A DNA stretch of 42,777 nt from Candidatus Segatella violae (GTDB lineage: Bacteria > Bacteroidota > Bacteroidia > Bacteroidales > Bacteroidaceae). Below, piece after piece: positions 28,212-39,098 of this stretch. The notes beneath the pieces were generated by a model, which saw only the letters and a list, made by a program, of their open reading frames with translations, was not told the DNA's origin and searched no databases. Every line of letters starts with the position of its first letter. The stretch's first letter is position 1. A program made the translations under genes and the position numbers. The stretch covers positions 13,366 to 56,142 of the forward strand of contig DJSH01000035.1 in NCBI GenBank assembly GCA_002440225.1, in the 5' to 3' direction.

Positions 28212-30011
28212 ATGAAGAAAAGAGTATTGACAGTAAGGCTGCTTACATTGCTGATGGCGATGGGCTGCTTAGCCGTGACAGGATGTACTGACAACGACTA
28301 TGACGTGAATGAAATCGACACCACCATCGGCATCGGTGGCGACCGACTGGAACTGCCTGCGAGCTCCACTTCCGACATCCCATTGAAAGATGTGCTGGAA
28401 CTGGAGGAGAACGGAGTGGTGGTGGAGGATGCCGAGACCCACAACTATGTGTTCCGCCAGGCTGGCTACGGATTCCCTGCCGCCAACCCTTATATCCGTT
28501 CCATCACCATATCGAAGAGCCAAGCCGCTACGGGCAAGGTGTATCTCTCTCTGGCATCTGCCGCTCGTGGCACCCGTGCCGCAGGCGAACTGTATGGCGA
28601 GGGCGACATCTATACCTTTAAATATGCCGGCAGCAAGCCTTCGGAGGTGTTGAGCCTTTCTTCTGCCGAGGTGAGCAGCAGCATGACGCTGCACATCAAC
28701 CTGAGCCAAATTCACTCGCAGGTGGAGCAGATAGACAAGATGACCCTCACCTTCCCAGCCTACATGAAGTTGGCAATCTTGGCTCCTACCACTCCTGCCG
28801 CAGGCAATGTGAAGGTAGACGGCAATGTGGTTACCCTGCAGGATGTTTCCACCGCCAACGACGTGGTGCTCGGATTCAGCATCACCGGCATCGACTTCTC
28901 CAAGAGCGGAGAGGGCGACATGGGCAAGGCTGGCATCGTGAGCACCAGCACGGGCGATGAGATACAGTTTGACGGCAAGGTGAGATTGGCCCTGTCAACC
29001 AGCCACTACAATATCACGGGCAGCTTTCGTTCCATCGAGCTAGACAACTCGCTGGACATGGGCAACATCACCATCGAGAGCGCCACGGGCAAGTTTAATC
29101 CTAGCATCGTGCTCAACAACCTGGGAAATGTTCAGATTCAGGGTGTGCCAGACTTCCTCAAGGATGGCAACGTGGTGGCAGATATTTACAATCCTGTCAT
29201 CAAGCTCGACATACAGAGCAACCTCGGCATCGAGGGCAAGATAAGCGGCAGATTGATTGCCGTGAAAGATGGAGCCGAGATAGCCCGTGTAAGCGTGCCT
29301 GAGTTTACGGTGAACCCAGCGTCGGTGAACGATGGCAAATCGATGGTCTATATCTGCCGTCACGCCGACGGGCTCTCTATCCCGGTAAGTGCCGAGATGG
29401 TGGAGGTGAGCAATCTTTCGGACCTCATCAAGACGATACCAGACCTCATCCGCTTCGAGTGTGACGCGCATGCCAACAAGGAGAAGGAGGGCACCTTCCG
29501 TCTGGGCTATCGTGACTATAGCATCAAGCCATCTTATTCCATCGACGCACCGCTCGCTTTCGGGGCAGATGCCGTCATCGAATACAACGACGTTTTCGAC
29601 GGATGGAACAGCGACGTGAAAGACTATCAGTTGGCGAAGGATGCCAAGATTGTGCTCACGGCGAACGTGGCGAACGGCGTGCCTGCCTACCTAGACCTTG
29701 AGGCTTCGGCGATAGACGTGAATGGCGACGACATCCCTGCCAGCGAACTGGAGGTGAAGGTGGAGGGCGAAATCGCAGCCTCTGCCGACGGCGTTACCCC
29801 GGCTACCTCTCCGCTCACCGTGACCATCACCCAGAAAGACGACCAGGCACTGAAGAAACTCAATGGTCTGCGCTTCTCTGTAAAGGGCAAGGCAAAGGGC
29901 GAGGATGGCTCTGTGGTAGAGGGAATCACCCTCAATGCGAAGAAACATACGCTCAAACTGACCGACATCAAGGCCAAGTTGATGGGCAAGTTCGTATATG
30001 ACGCCAACTAA
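28212..30011 (+). CDS. Large lipoprotein, unknown function
   Basis: A 599-residue lipoprotein. The signal peptide (MKKRVLTVRLLTLLMAMGCL) ends with the lipobox VTGC, making C25 the lipidation site, then TDNDYDVNEIDTTIGIGGDR. The mature part is predicted beta-rich with repeated segments of the form 'L.I...S...G.i.g...' and no catalytic motif I recognise. Acidic and Ser/Thr-rich composition suggests a surface or periplasmic protein with Ig-like or lectin-like beta domains. It precedes the DUF5723 gene by 50 bp on the same strand, and the two probably form a unit: an outer-membrane barrel-like partner plus a lipoprotein. I cannot name the family. Confidence 0.8.
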   Translation: MKKRVLTVRLLTLLMAMGCLAVTGCTDNDYDVNEIDTTIGIGGDRLELPASSTSDIPLKDVLELEENGVVVEDAETHNYVFRQAGYGFPAANPYIRSITISKSQAATGKVYLSLASAARGTRAAGELYGEGDIYTFKYAGSKPSEVLSLSSAEVSSSMTLHINLSQIHSQVEQIDKMTLTFPAYMKLAILAPTTPAAGNVKVDGNVVTLQDVSTANDVVLGFSITGIDFSKSGEGDMGKAGIVSTSTGDEIQFDGKVRLALSTSHYNITGSFRSIELDNSLDMGNITIESATGKFNPSIVLNNLGNVQIQGVPDFLKDGNVVADIYNPVIKLDIQSNLGIEGKISGRLIAVKDGAEIARVSVPEFTVNPASVNDGKSMVYICRHADGLSIPVSAEMVEVSNLSDLIKTIPDLIRFECDAHANKEKEGTFRLGYRDYSIKPSYSIDAPLAFGADAVIEYNDVFDGWNSDVKDYQLAKDAKIVLTANVANGVPAYLDLEASAIDVNGDDIPASELEVKVEGEIAASADGVTPATSPLTVTITQKDDQALKKLNGLRFSVKGKAKGEDGSVVEGITLNAKKHTLKLTDIKAKLMGKFVYDAN

Positions 30012-30061
30012 GCCAATGTCGCAGTATTCACACATGTACAATCAAATCAGGAAAAATCACA

Positions 30062-31654
30062 ATGAAGCATACAACATATAAGCACTTCCTAGCCACGGCA
30101 GCCTTCATGATGCTGGGCGGCTCAGCCATGGCGCAAGGTTTCAACTCGGCCTACTTCACCGAGGATTACTATTACCGCCACACCCTCAACCCTGCCTTCG
30201 GCGACAGTCTCAACTACGTGTCGATACCAGCCCTGGGCAACCTAAACGTAGACGTGCAGTCCAACTTCGGCTACAAGGACGTGGTGATGCACAATCCGCT
30301 CTACGGACAGCCTGGGCAGAAGCGACTCACCACCTTCCTCAACCCGTACATCTCGTCAAGCGATGCGCTGAGCGGATTCAACTCGGGCAACAACCGACTC
30401 ATGGGCAACGTGAACCTCACCATCCTCTCGGCAGGATTCCGTGCCTGGGGTGGATACAACACCATCTCTCTGTCGGCGCGTGCCCAGGTGGGGACCTCCC
30501 TGCCATACGAGCTCTTCGAGTTTGCCAAGAACACGGGCAACGAGACCTACAACATAGGTGATGTACGTGCGCGCGCCCGCTCATACGTGGAGTTGGCGCT
30601 GGGACATTCTCGACAGATCAACGAGAAACTGCGACTCGGTGCCAAGCTCAAGTTCTTGTTTGGCGCAGCCGCAGCCGACGTAGACCTGAAGGATGTGACC
30701 GCCGACCTCTCCGGCACGCAGGTGGATGCGCAGGGACACCCTTACTGGATGCTCTCGGGCAAGGGAACGGCGCAGGTGTCGATGAAGGGCTTCTACTATA
30801 AGTCGAAGAAATCAGACTACAACGACCCTAGCAAGGGACAGTATGAGCATATCGACGATGTGGACGTAGATGGCGCAGGACTCGGAGGATTCGGTATGGC
30901 TGTAGACCTCGGAGGCGAGTATAAGTTGAACGACGACTGGCGATTCAGCGCAGCTCTCCTAGACCTCGGTTTCATCTCATGGAGCAACAACGTGAAGGCC
31001 ATCAACCGTGGCGAGCCATTCCTCTTCAAGGGCTTCCAGGATGCCACCGTGGGCAGCGGAAGCGGCAACACGCTCGACGATCAGCTCGACAATTATGGCG
31101 ACCAGCTCACCGACTTTGCCAACCTGCAAGACATGGGCGACCAGGGGGGTAGAACCACGATGCTGGCAGCCACCCTCAATCTCGGTGCCGAGTATACCCT
31201 GCCGATGTATCGCAAGCTCTCGTTCGGATTGTTGAGCAGCACACGCATCAATGGTCCTTATTCTTGGACGGAGGGCAGACTGAGTGCCAACTGGAAGCCT
31301 CTGCGTTGGCTCGACGGCGGCATGAATGTGGCGGTGAACAGTTTTGCCACCAGTGCGGGTTGGGTGCTCAATATCCATCCCAAGGGCTATAATTTCTTTG
31401 TCGGCATGAATCATATCCTGGGCAAGGTGAGCAAGGAGTTTATTCCGCTCAGTGCCAATGCCAGCGTGGCGATGGGTATGAACATCACATGGGGTAGCAC
31501 CAAGACTCCAGCCGAGCGCGCAGCCGAAAAGCAGGCGAAGCAGGAGGCAAAGGCACAGAAACTGGCAGAAAAGGCTCAGAAACAAGCAGAAAAAGCTCAG
31601 AAACAAGCAGAAAAAGCACAGAAACAGGCAGAAAAAGCACAGAAACGGCTTTAA
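30062..31654 (+). CDS. DUF5723 family outer-membrane-type protein with AEKAQKQ repeat tail
   Basis: A 530-residue exported protein. Signal peptide MKHTTYKHFLATAAFMMLGG-SAMA with cleavage before QGFNSA. The start of the mature protein, SAYFTEDYYYRHTLNPAFGD then LNYVSIPALGNLNVDVQSNF, is the DUF5723 signature, and the body alternates strand-like segments as in outer-membrane beta-barrels (compare PorV/FadL-like shapes). From about residue 488 it changes to a Lys/Ala/Gln/Glu helix made of five imperfect AEKAQKQ heptads, encoded by a 21-bp DNA repeat. Such a tail would lie in the periplasm and might touch peptidoglycan or the lipoprotein encoded just upstream. Function is unknown. Confidence 0.83.
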   Translation: MKHTTYKHFLATAAFMMLGGSAMAQGFNSAYFTEDYYYRHTLNPAFGDSLNYVSIPALGNLNVDVQSNFGYKDVVMHNPLYGQPGQKRLTTFLNPYISSSDALSGFNSGNNRLMGNVNLTILSAGFRAWGGYNTISLSARAQVGTSLPYELFEFAKNTGNETYNIGDVRARARSYVELALGHSRQINEKLRLGAKLKFLFGAAAADVDLKDVTADLSGTQVDAQGHPYWMLSGKGTAQVSMKGFYYKSKKSDYNDPSKGQYEHIDDVDVDGAGLGGFGMAVDLGGEYKLNDDWRFSAALLDLGFISWSNNVKAINRGEPFLFKGFQDATVGSGSGNTLDDQLDNYGDQLTDFANLQDMGDQGGRTTMLAATLNLGAEYTLPMYRKLSFGLLSSTRINGPYSWTEGRLSANWKPLRWLDGGMNVAVNSFATSAGWVLNIHPKGYNFFVGMNHILGKVSKEFIPLSANASVAMGMNITWGSTKTPAERAAEKQAKQEAKAQKLAEKAQKQAEKAQKQAEKAQKQAEKAQKRL

Positions 31655-31692
31655 AGGTAGCTAAGAAAGCCGCCAAGAATGCTCCAGAAATC

Positions 31693-31960
31693 GCCCTGTA
31701 AGGGCAGAAGCACCTAGCCCAGGGCAACGCCCTGGGTAAATGGTTTGGAATCAATGCGCCCTGTAAGGGCAAAAGCGTTACTCCTCAAGATATAATGCTT
31801 TTGCCCTTACAGGGCGACATTCTTCTATGCGTAATATAACCCAGGGCGTTGCCCTGGGCTAGGTGCTTTTGGGCTTTCAGCCCGTATCTGGACTAGGTGC
31901 TTTTGGGCTTTCAGCCCGACCTCTTTCGTTTTGCCCTGGGCTAGGGTGCTTTTAGCCCGA
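31693..31960. repeat. Large mirror-symmetric palindromic element, copy C
   Basis: Module order is as in copies A, B and D, with CCCAGGGCAACGCCCTGGG at the left and CCCAGGGCGTTGCCCTGGG at the right. The central stem arms read GCCCTGTAAGGGCAAAAGC and GCTTTTGCCCTTACAGGGC, perfectly complementary including the T/A that differs from copy B. The right end is extended by two further GTGCTTTTGGGCTTTCAGCC type units. It lies between the convergent DUF5723 and helicase genes and may end both transcripts. Confidence 0.88.
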
Positions 31961-31977
31961 ATCAACCGTAAAGTTGA

Positions 31978-33759
<1,782 letters not shown>

Positions 33760-33768
33760 TAAAAAGTT

Positions 33769-35010
33769 TTACCTTGGGGCCTTGCGGTAGCAGAAGTATG
33801 CCACGAAGACAAAGATGAAGTTTGGAAGCCAGGCTGCCAGCATAGGCGGGAAATCGGCTTGGATGGCAAAGGTCGCCGAGACGGTTTGCAGCATGATGTA
33901 ACCGAAACTGAGGGCGAGGCCGATGCCGAGCGACATGCCCATTCCGCCCTTGCGCTTGCGGGCGGAGAGCGACACGCCGATGATGGTGAGGATGAACGAG
34001 GCAAACGAGGAGGCGATGCGCTTGTGATACTCTACCTCGTATTGCACCACGTTGCCCGAACCACGGTTGATTTGCTTGGAGATGTAGTCCTTCAGCTCTG
34101 GGCTGGTGAAGGTCTCCTGCTGACCCTTGGAGTAGACCAGGTCGGTAGGCTCCATCGTGATGATGGTGTCTTTCTGGGCGCCGCTTGTGATGTTCTCCTT
34201 CATGCCCTGCAACTTGCGTATCTTCCAGTTGCTCAACTTCCAGTGGTACTTGGAGTCGCTGATGGTGTCGTACTGGATGTCCATCGCCGTGAGGTGGCTC
34301 ACGAGCTTCTTGTCCTGGAACTTGTCGAGGCAGAATCCGTAGCCCCTCTTCATCGTGTTGTCGTAGTGCTGCATGTAGGCTATCACGCCCTTGTCCACCT
34401 GCAGCTGCACGTTGTCTGCAGAGGTATTCTTGGTCTTCTTCTTGTACATGTTCTCGAAGTTCTGCCTGATCACCGTGCCGTGGGGGATGACGTAGGCTGA
34501 GAGCGTGTAGGAGAGCCCCGAGAGCAAGACGCACGTGAGCATGTAGGGGCGCAGCAGTCGCTTGAACGACACGCCCGATGCCAGGATGGCGATGATCTCC
34601 GAGTTGCTTGCCAGCTTGGTGGTGAAGAGGATGACCGCCACGAAGACGAACAGCGCACTGAACAGGTTGGCAAAGTAGGGCACGAAGTTGGCGTAGTAGT
34701 CGAAGATGATGGCTCGGGCAGGAGCGTGGTTCTCCGTAAACTTGGCCAAGTTGTCGTTGAAGTCGAAGACGATGGCGATGGTGATGATCAGCGCGATGGA
34801 GAAGAAGTAGTAGCCCAGGAACTTCTTGATGATATACCAGTCGAGCTTCTTGATGTACCTGAGCGGGTTGAGGAATCTCAGCACGCGCAGGAACCTGAGC
34901 TTGTGGCCTATCCATCGCATGGCGGCGAAGAGCCATCCGAATCGTCGGTGCATCGCACGTCCCATCTTCAGGCGACGGCGGTGTTTCTTTATATATTTAA
35001 AATCTTTCAT
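33769..35010 (-). CDS. LptF/LptG family permease (YjgP/YjgQ)
   Basis: A 413-residue inner-membrane protein for lipopolysaccharide export, expected to pair with an LptB ATPase and push LPS into the Lpt bridge. After an Arg/Lys-rich N-terminal stretch (about 1-57), TM1 reads FLGYYFFSIALIITIAIVFD, and the SALFVFVAVILFTTKLASNS segment and EIIAILASGVSFKRLLRP coupling motif are typical. A periplasmic beta-jellyroll-like domain (about 190-320) precedes three C-terminal helices. The basic N-terminal extension is longer than usual, and a start at M16 or M20 is possible. Neighbours are tgt (134 bp upstream) and the helicase (9 bp downstream). Confidence 0.88.
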   Translation of the reverse strand: MKDFKYIKKHRRRLKMGRAMHRRFGWLFAAMRWIGHKLRFLRVLRFLNPLRYIKKLDWYIIKKFLGYYFFSIALIITIAIVFDFNDNLAKFTENHAPARAIIFDYYANFVPYFANLFSALFVFVAVILFTTKLASNSEIIAILASGVSFKRLLRPYMLTCVLLSGLSYTLSAYVIPHGTVIRQNFENMYKKKTKNTSADNVQLQVDKGVIAYMQHYDNTMKRGYGFCLDKFQDKKLVSHLTAMDIQYDTISDSKYHWKLSNWKIRKLQGMKENITSGAQKDTIITMEPTDLVYSKGQQETFTSPELKDYISKQINRGSGNVVQYEVEYHKRIASSFASFILTIIGVSLSARKRKGGMGMSLGIGLALSFGYIMLQTVSATFAIQADFPPMLAAWLPNFIFVFVAYFCYRKAPR

Positions 35011-35023
35011 CTTTCTATATTAT

Positions 35024-35140
35024 CTATAAGGAGCAATCTCCTCTATAAAGATTAGCCTCTTCTATAAGGAACATCCTTTTCTTAAAGGAACATTCTCTTA
35101 TTATAAGGAACATCCTCTTTTATAAATCTACAAGGAACCT
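35024..35140. repeat. Six-unit tandem array, 19-bp period, between tgt and the permease
   Basis: Imperfect units beginning CTATAAGGA or variants start at 35024, 35043, 35062, 35081, 35101 and 35128 (steps 19, 19, 19, 20 and 27). The consensus is close to CTATAAGGAACATCCTCTT. Read on the transcribed minus strand it gives repeated AAGAGGATGTTCCTTATAG units. It fills nearly the whole gap. Confidence 0.85.
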
Positions 35141-35144
35141 CCTC

Positions 35145-36272
35145 CTAAATTCTTCTTCCCAGCTGGTCGATGATGGAGCGTTTCCACTCTACGAAATCGC
35201 CCTGTTCGATGTGGTGGCGAGCATCGGTCACCAGTCGCAGGTAGAAGCTGAGGTTGTGGATGCTGGCTATCTGCATGGCTAGGAGCTCCTGTGCCTTGAA
35301 GAGGTGGTGCAGGTAGGCCTTGCTGGTGATGAGGTCGATGTCGCATCCGTCGGGGTCGATGGGGCTGAAGTCCATCTCCCATTTCTTGTTGCGCATGTTC
35401 ATGGTGCCGTTGTAGGTGAAGAGCATGGCGTTGCGACCGTTGCGGGTAGGCATCACGCAGTCGAACATGTCGACGCCTCGCTCGATGGCCTCCAGAATGT
35501 TCTGTGGCGTGCCCACGCCCATCAAGTAGCGTGGCTTGTCCTTAGGCAGAATCTCGTTCACTACCTCTATCATCTCGTACATCACCTCGGTAGGTTCGCC
35601 CACGGCAAGCCCGCCGATGGCGTTTCCGTCGGCACCCTTGTCGGCGATGTATTTGGCTGCCTCGCGGCGCAGGTCGGGATAGGTGCAGCCCTGCACGATA
35701 GGGAAGAGGCTCTGCTCATAGCCATAGAGCGGCTCGGTCTCGTTGAATCGCTTGATGCAGCGGTCGAGCCAGCGCTGGGTGAGCTGCAGGCTCTTCTTGG
35801 CATACTGGTAGTCGCTCTTGCCTGGAGGGCACTCGTCGAAAGCCATCATGATGTCGGCGCCGATGATGCGCTCGGTGTCCATCACGCTCTCCGGGGTGAA
35901 GATGTGCTTGCTGCCGTCGATGTGGGAGCGAAACTCGCATCCCTCCTCCTTGAGCTTGCGGATGCCTGTGAGCGAGAACACTTGGAAACCGCCGCTGTCG
36001 GTGAGGATAGGGCGGTCCCAGCCGTTGAACTTGTGCAGTCCGCCCGCCGCCTTGATTACCTCCAGTCCTGGGCGCAGGTAGAGGTGGTAGGTGTTGCCGA
36101 GGATGATCTGTGCCTTCACCTGCTGCTTGAGCTCCTCGAAGTGTACGCCCTTCACGCTTCCCACGGTGCCCACGGGCATGAAGATAGGGGTCTTGATCTG
36201 ACCGTGGTCGGTGGTGATGACGCCTGTGCGTGCGTCGCTGGCCTTATCTGTTACTTGTAGTTCGAATTTCAT
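35145..36272 (-). CDS. tgt: tRNA-guanine transglycosylase (queuosine pathway)
   Basis: A 375-residue enzyme that exchanges guanine-34 for preQ1 in GUN-anticodon tRNAs. Start at 36272 (MKFELQVTDKASDARTG) is preferred over the longer reading, whose first 58 residues are low-quality sequence overlapping lon. Visible motifs are ARTG, FMPVGT, GNTYHL, TDSGGFQVFSL and GGLAVGE. The zinc site is unusual: the usual C-x-C-x2-C block is replaced by DPDGCDIDLITSKAYLHHL, leaving only C310 of the three cysteines, while the HN histidine (H339) stays. The gene overlaps the lon stop codon by ATGA, so translation is coupled to lon. Confidence 0.92.
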   Translation of the reverse strand: MKFELQVTDKASDARTGVITTDHGQIKTPIFMPVGTVGSVKGVHFEELKQQVKAQIILGNTYHLYLRPGLEVIKAAGGLHKFNGWDRPILTDSGGFQVFSLTGIRKLKEEGCEFRSHIDGSKHIFTPESVMDTERIIGADIMMAFDECPPGKSDYQYAKKSLQLTQRWLDRCIKRFNETEPLYGYEQSLFPIVQGCTYPDLRREAAKYIADKGADGNAIGGLAVGEPTEVMYEMIEVVNEILPKDKPRYLMGVGTPQNILEAIERGVDMFDCVMPTRNGRNAMLFTYNGTMNMRNKKWEMDFSPIDPDGCDIDLITSKAYLHHLFKAQELLAMQIASIHNLSFYLRLVTDARHHIEQGDFVEWKRSIIDQLGRRI

Positions 36273-38740
36273 TTCTTTTCTTTTTTGTTTTCTGTTGTTG
36301 GTATCGTGAAATCGATGGGGTGTTCCACCTTCTCCTTGGTGAGGGCGAAATCCCATACGTCGGCCACGTTTTCGACGTAGTGGAAGCTTACGCCCTTGAG
36401 ATATTTGGCAGGTATCTCCTGGATGTCTTTCTCGTTGTCCTTGCACATCACGATGTGGGTGATGCCGGCTCTCTTGGCAGCGAGTATCTTCTCCTTGATG
36501 CCACCCACGGGCAGCACCTTGCCTCGGAGGGTTATCTCGCCCGTCATGGCGGTGTTCTTGCGCACCTTGCGCTGGGTGATGGCAGAGGCGATGCTGGTGG
36601 CGATGGTGATGCCTGCCGACGGACCGTCCTTAGGGGTGGCTCCCTCTGGCACGTGGATGTGGATGTTCCAGTTTTCGAAGATGCGGTAGTCTACGCCCAG
36701 CAGGTCGATGTGCGACTTGACGTATTCCAGGGCTATCACCGCCGACTCCTTCATCACGTCGCCCAGGTTTCCTGTCAGCGTCAGCTTGCCAGCCTTGCCC
36801 TTGCTCAGCGAGGTCTCGATGAAGAGTATCTCGCCGCCCACGCTGGTCCATGCCAGTCCGGTCACCACGCCGGCGTAGTCGTTGCCTTGGTAGATGTCGC
36901 GGTTGAATGGCGGGTTGCCCAGCAGCTCTTTCACCTGGTCGGGAGTGATGGTGTAGTTTTCCAGCTTCTTGTCGTAAGCCAACTTGTAAGCCATCTTTCT
37001 GAGGCTCTTGTTGATTTGCTTCTTCAGCTGTCTCACGCCGCTCTCACGGGTGTAGTGCTCGATGATGAATTCCAGCGCCTGCTTGTCGAAGCTTACCTGT
37101 GGCTCCACCTTGTCAAGACCGGTGTTCTCCAGTTCCTTGGGCACGAGGTGTCGCTTGGCTATCTCTATTTTCTCCTCGGTGATGTATCCGCCCACCTCGA
37201 TGAGCTCCATGCGGTCGAGCAGCGGGCGTGGGATGGAGCTCAGGTCGTTGGCGGTGGCGATGAAGAGCACCTTCGACAGGTCGTAGTCCATGTCGAGATA
37301 GTTGTCGTGGAAGGCGTTGTTTTGCTCTGGGTCGAGCACTTCGAGCATCGCCGACGAAGGGTCGCCATTGTAGTTGTTCTTCGCCACCTTGTCTATCTCG
37401 TCGAGGATGAACACTGGGTTGCTGCTTCCTGCCTTGAGGATGTTCTTGATGATTCTGCCAGGCATGGCTCCGATGTAGGTTCGTCGGTGGCCGCGTATCT
37501 CAGCCTCGTCGTGCAATCCACCCAGCGACATACGCACATACTTACGCTTCATGGCAGCTGCGATGCTCTTGCCCAGGCTGGTCTTGCCCACGCCCGGAGG
37601 ACCGTAGAGACAGAGTATCGGACTCTGCATGCCGCCCCTGAGGGCTCTCACGGCGAGATATTCCAAGATGCGCTCCTTCACTTTCTCCATGCCGTAGTGG
37701 TCGTGGTTGAGGATGCGCTTGGCGCGGGTCAGGCTCAGGTCGTCCTTGGTGCAGTCGCTCCATGGCAGGTCTACCATCGTCTGCAGGAAGTTGATCTGTG
37801 TGGAGTAGTCGGGGCTCTGTGGATGGAGGGTGTCGAGCTTGGCCATCTCTTTCTTGAAGGCTTTCGCCACCTCTTCCGTCCAGTTCTTCTTGCTGGCTTT
37901 CTCCAGCAGTTCCTTCTTCTCCGGACTTTGGTCGTCTTCGCCCAGCTCGTCCTTGATGTTTTTGATTTGCTGTTTCAGGAAGTATTCCTTCTGCTGTTCA
38001 TCGAGGTCGTAGCGGGTCTTTTGGTTGATTTCCGCTTGTATGTGGAGCAGTCGGCACTCCTTGTGGAGAGTCTTGAGGGCGATGAGAATGCGGTCTTTCA
38101 AGCTGTCGGCCTCCAGCATCTTGAGCTTGTCGTCGGTGTTGAAAGGCAGCAAGCTGCAGATGAAATTGCATTGCACCTTGGGTTGCGAAATCTCGTTGAT
38201 GGCGTAGATGGCCTCGTCGGCAATCATCTCGTTGGCGTGGATATAGCCCGTGGCCTCGTTGTGGAAGGTCTCGTGCAGGGTGTCGAAGGTCTCGTCGCCT
38301 TCGGCAGGCCAAATCTCAGGCAGGCTTTCCACCTTGAGTTTCATGTATGGTTCTTGTTGTGCCAAGCCCTTGAGGCGGCATCTTCCCATGCCTTGCAGGA
38401 TGATGCTCTCGTTCTGTTGGTCGTCGGGCATGTTGATGACTCTTACCAGTTTGGCGAAAACGCCCACCTCGTAAAGGTCGCTCAACTCTGGATCCTCCAC
38501 TTCCTTGTCTTTTTGGCAGAATACGCAGAAGACGGTTTCTGGATTCTTCTCAAGCATGCGGACGAGCGCCTTGCTTTGCGCCCTGCCCACGATGATGGGG
38601 GTGAGTACGGTAGGAAAGACCACGAGGTCGCGCGTGCAAAGGGCAGGGTAGATGCCTGGTTTTTGCTCTTTGATCAAAGCCGTTGCGTCGCCTTCGAAGT
38701 CTGCTATCATTTGTATTTTTGTGCTAGTTCTTCTGTTCAT
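36269..38740 (-). CDS. lon: ATP-dependent protease Lon
   Basis: An 823-residue cytosolic AAA+ protease for damaged and regulatory proteins. Order of parts: substrate-binding N-domain (PALCTRDLVVFPTVLTPIIV), a coiled-coil linker, AAA+ module with Walker A GPPGVGKTSLGKS and Walker B FILDEIDK, then the protease domain with the Ser-Lys dyad S708 (PKDGPSAG) and K751 (GGIKEK), spaced 43 residues apart as in E. coli (S679/K722). Length is slightly longer than E. coli Lon. It heads a run of minus-strand genes with tgt overlapping by 4 bp, then the LptF/G-type permease and the DEAD helicase. Confidence 0.95.
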   Translation of the reverse strand: MNRRTSTKIQMIADFEGDATALIKEQKPGIYPALCTRDLVVFPTVLTPIIVGRAQSKALVRMLEKNPETVFCVFCQKDKEVEDPELSDLYEVGVFAKLVRVINMPDDQQNESIILQGMGRCRLKGLAQQEPYMKLKVESLPEIWPAEGDETFDTLHETFHNEATGYIHANEMIADEAIYAINEISQPKVQCNFICSLLPFNTDDKLKMLEADSLKDRILIALKTLHKECRLLHIQAEINQKTRYDLDEQQKEYFLKQQIKNIKDELGEDDQSPEKKELLEKASKKNWTEEVAKAFKKEMAKLDTLHPQSPDYSTQINFLQTMVDLPWSDCTKDDLSLTRAKRILNHDHYGMEKVKERILEYLAVRALRGGMQSPILCLYGPPGVGKTSLGKSIAAAMKRKYVRMSLGGLHDEAEIRGHRRTYIGAMPGRIIKNILKAGSSNPVFILDEIDKVAKNNYNGDPSSAMLEVLDPEQNNAFHDNYLDMDYDLSKVLFIATANDLSSIPRPLLDRMELIEVGGYITEEKIEIAKRHLVPKELENTGLDKVEPQVSFDKQALEFIIEHYTRESGVRQLKKQINKSLRKMAYKLAYDKKLENYTITPDQVKELLGNPPFNRDIYQGNDYAGVVTGLAWTSVGGEILFIETSLSKGKAGKLTLTGNLGDVMKESAVIALEYVKSHIDLLGVDYRIFENWNIHIHVPEGATPKDGPSAGITIATSIASAITQRKVRKNTAMTGEITLRGKVLPVGGIKEKILAAKRAGITHIVMCKDNEKDIQEIPAKYLKGVSFHYVENVADVWDFALTKEKVEHPIDFTIPTTENKKEKK

Positions 38741-38765
38741 TTCTGTTCTTATTCATAATTCCGTG

Positions 38766-38773
38766 CAAAGGTA
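38766..38773 (-). promoter_or_regulatory. -7 box for the lon operon
   Basis: Minus-strand TACCTTTG matches the consensus, about 25 nt before the lon ATG. The -33 region (TTTTTCG) is only a partial match. No CIRCE or other heat-shock operator is visible. Confidence 0.6.
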
Positions 38774-38816
38774 GTTATTTTTTTGCGAAAAACCGAGGTT
38801 GATATAGATTATTTAA

Positions 38817-38881
38817 CTGATTTTTCGCAAGTAATCAAGGATACGCCTATCTGATTTTTCGCAAGTAATCAAGGATACGCC
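38817..38881. repeat. Perfect 31-bp direct repeat
   Basis: A 31-nt sequence starting CTGATTTTTCGCAAGTAATC is present at 38817-38847 and 38851-38881, separated by TAT (34-bp step). The second copy runs into the palindromic element D, sharing its first bases. Confidence 0.88.
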
Positions 38882-39074
38882 CTGAAAGGGCAGAAGCTCC
38901 TAGCCCAGGGCAACACCCTGGGTGGCATACGCAAATAGAAAGCGCCCTGTAAGGGCAAAAGCATTATATCTGCAAGCTTGAAAAATAAAGCTTTTGCCCT
39001 TACAGGGCGTACTTTATTCCCGTCAAACTACCTAGGGCGTTGCCCTAGGCTAGGTGCTTTTGGGCTTACAGCCC
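38879..39074. repeat. Large mirror-symmetric palindromic element, copy D
   Basis: Modules in order: GCCCTGAAAGGGC (38879-38891), CCCAGGGCAACACCCTGGG, central stem arms GCCCTGTAAGGGCAAAAGC and GCTTTTGCCCTTACAGGGC, CCTAGGGCGTTGCCCTAGG and GGGCTTACAGCCC (39062-39074). This is the one copy that lies between divergently transcribed genes (lon and the methyltransferase). Confidence 0.85.
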
Positions 39075-39098
39075 GTTTCAACCATATGATAAATGGGG

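Noticed and set aside
35145..36446. Longer Tgt start with 58 extra residues
   Set aside because: The extension overlaps the end of lon and reads as Arg/Gly/His-rich out-of-frame sequence; the family N-terminus begins at 36272 with a typical ATGA coupling.
36230..38758. An 842-codon open frame on the plus strand covering lon
   Set aside because: It is exactly antisense to a motif-complete Lon protease, its translation is rich in Val, Leu, His and Glu without any domain, and it stems from the G/C-ending codon bias of the real gene.
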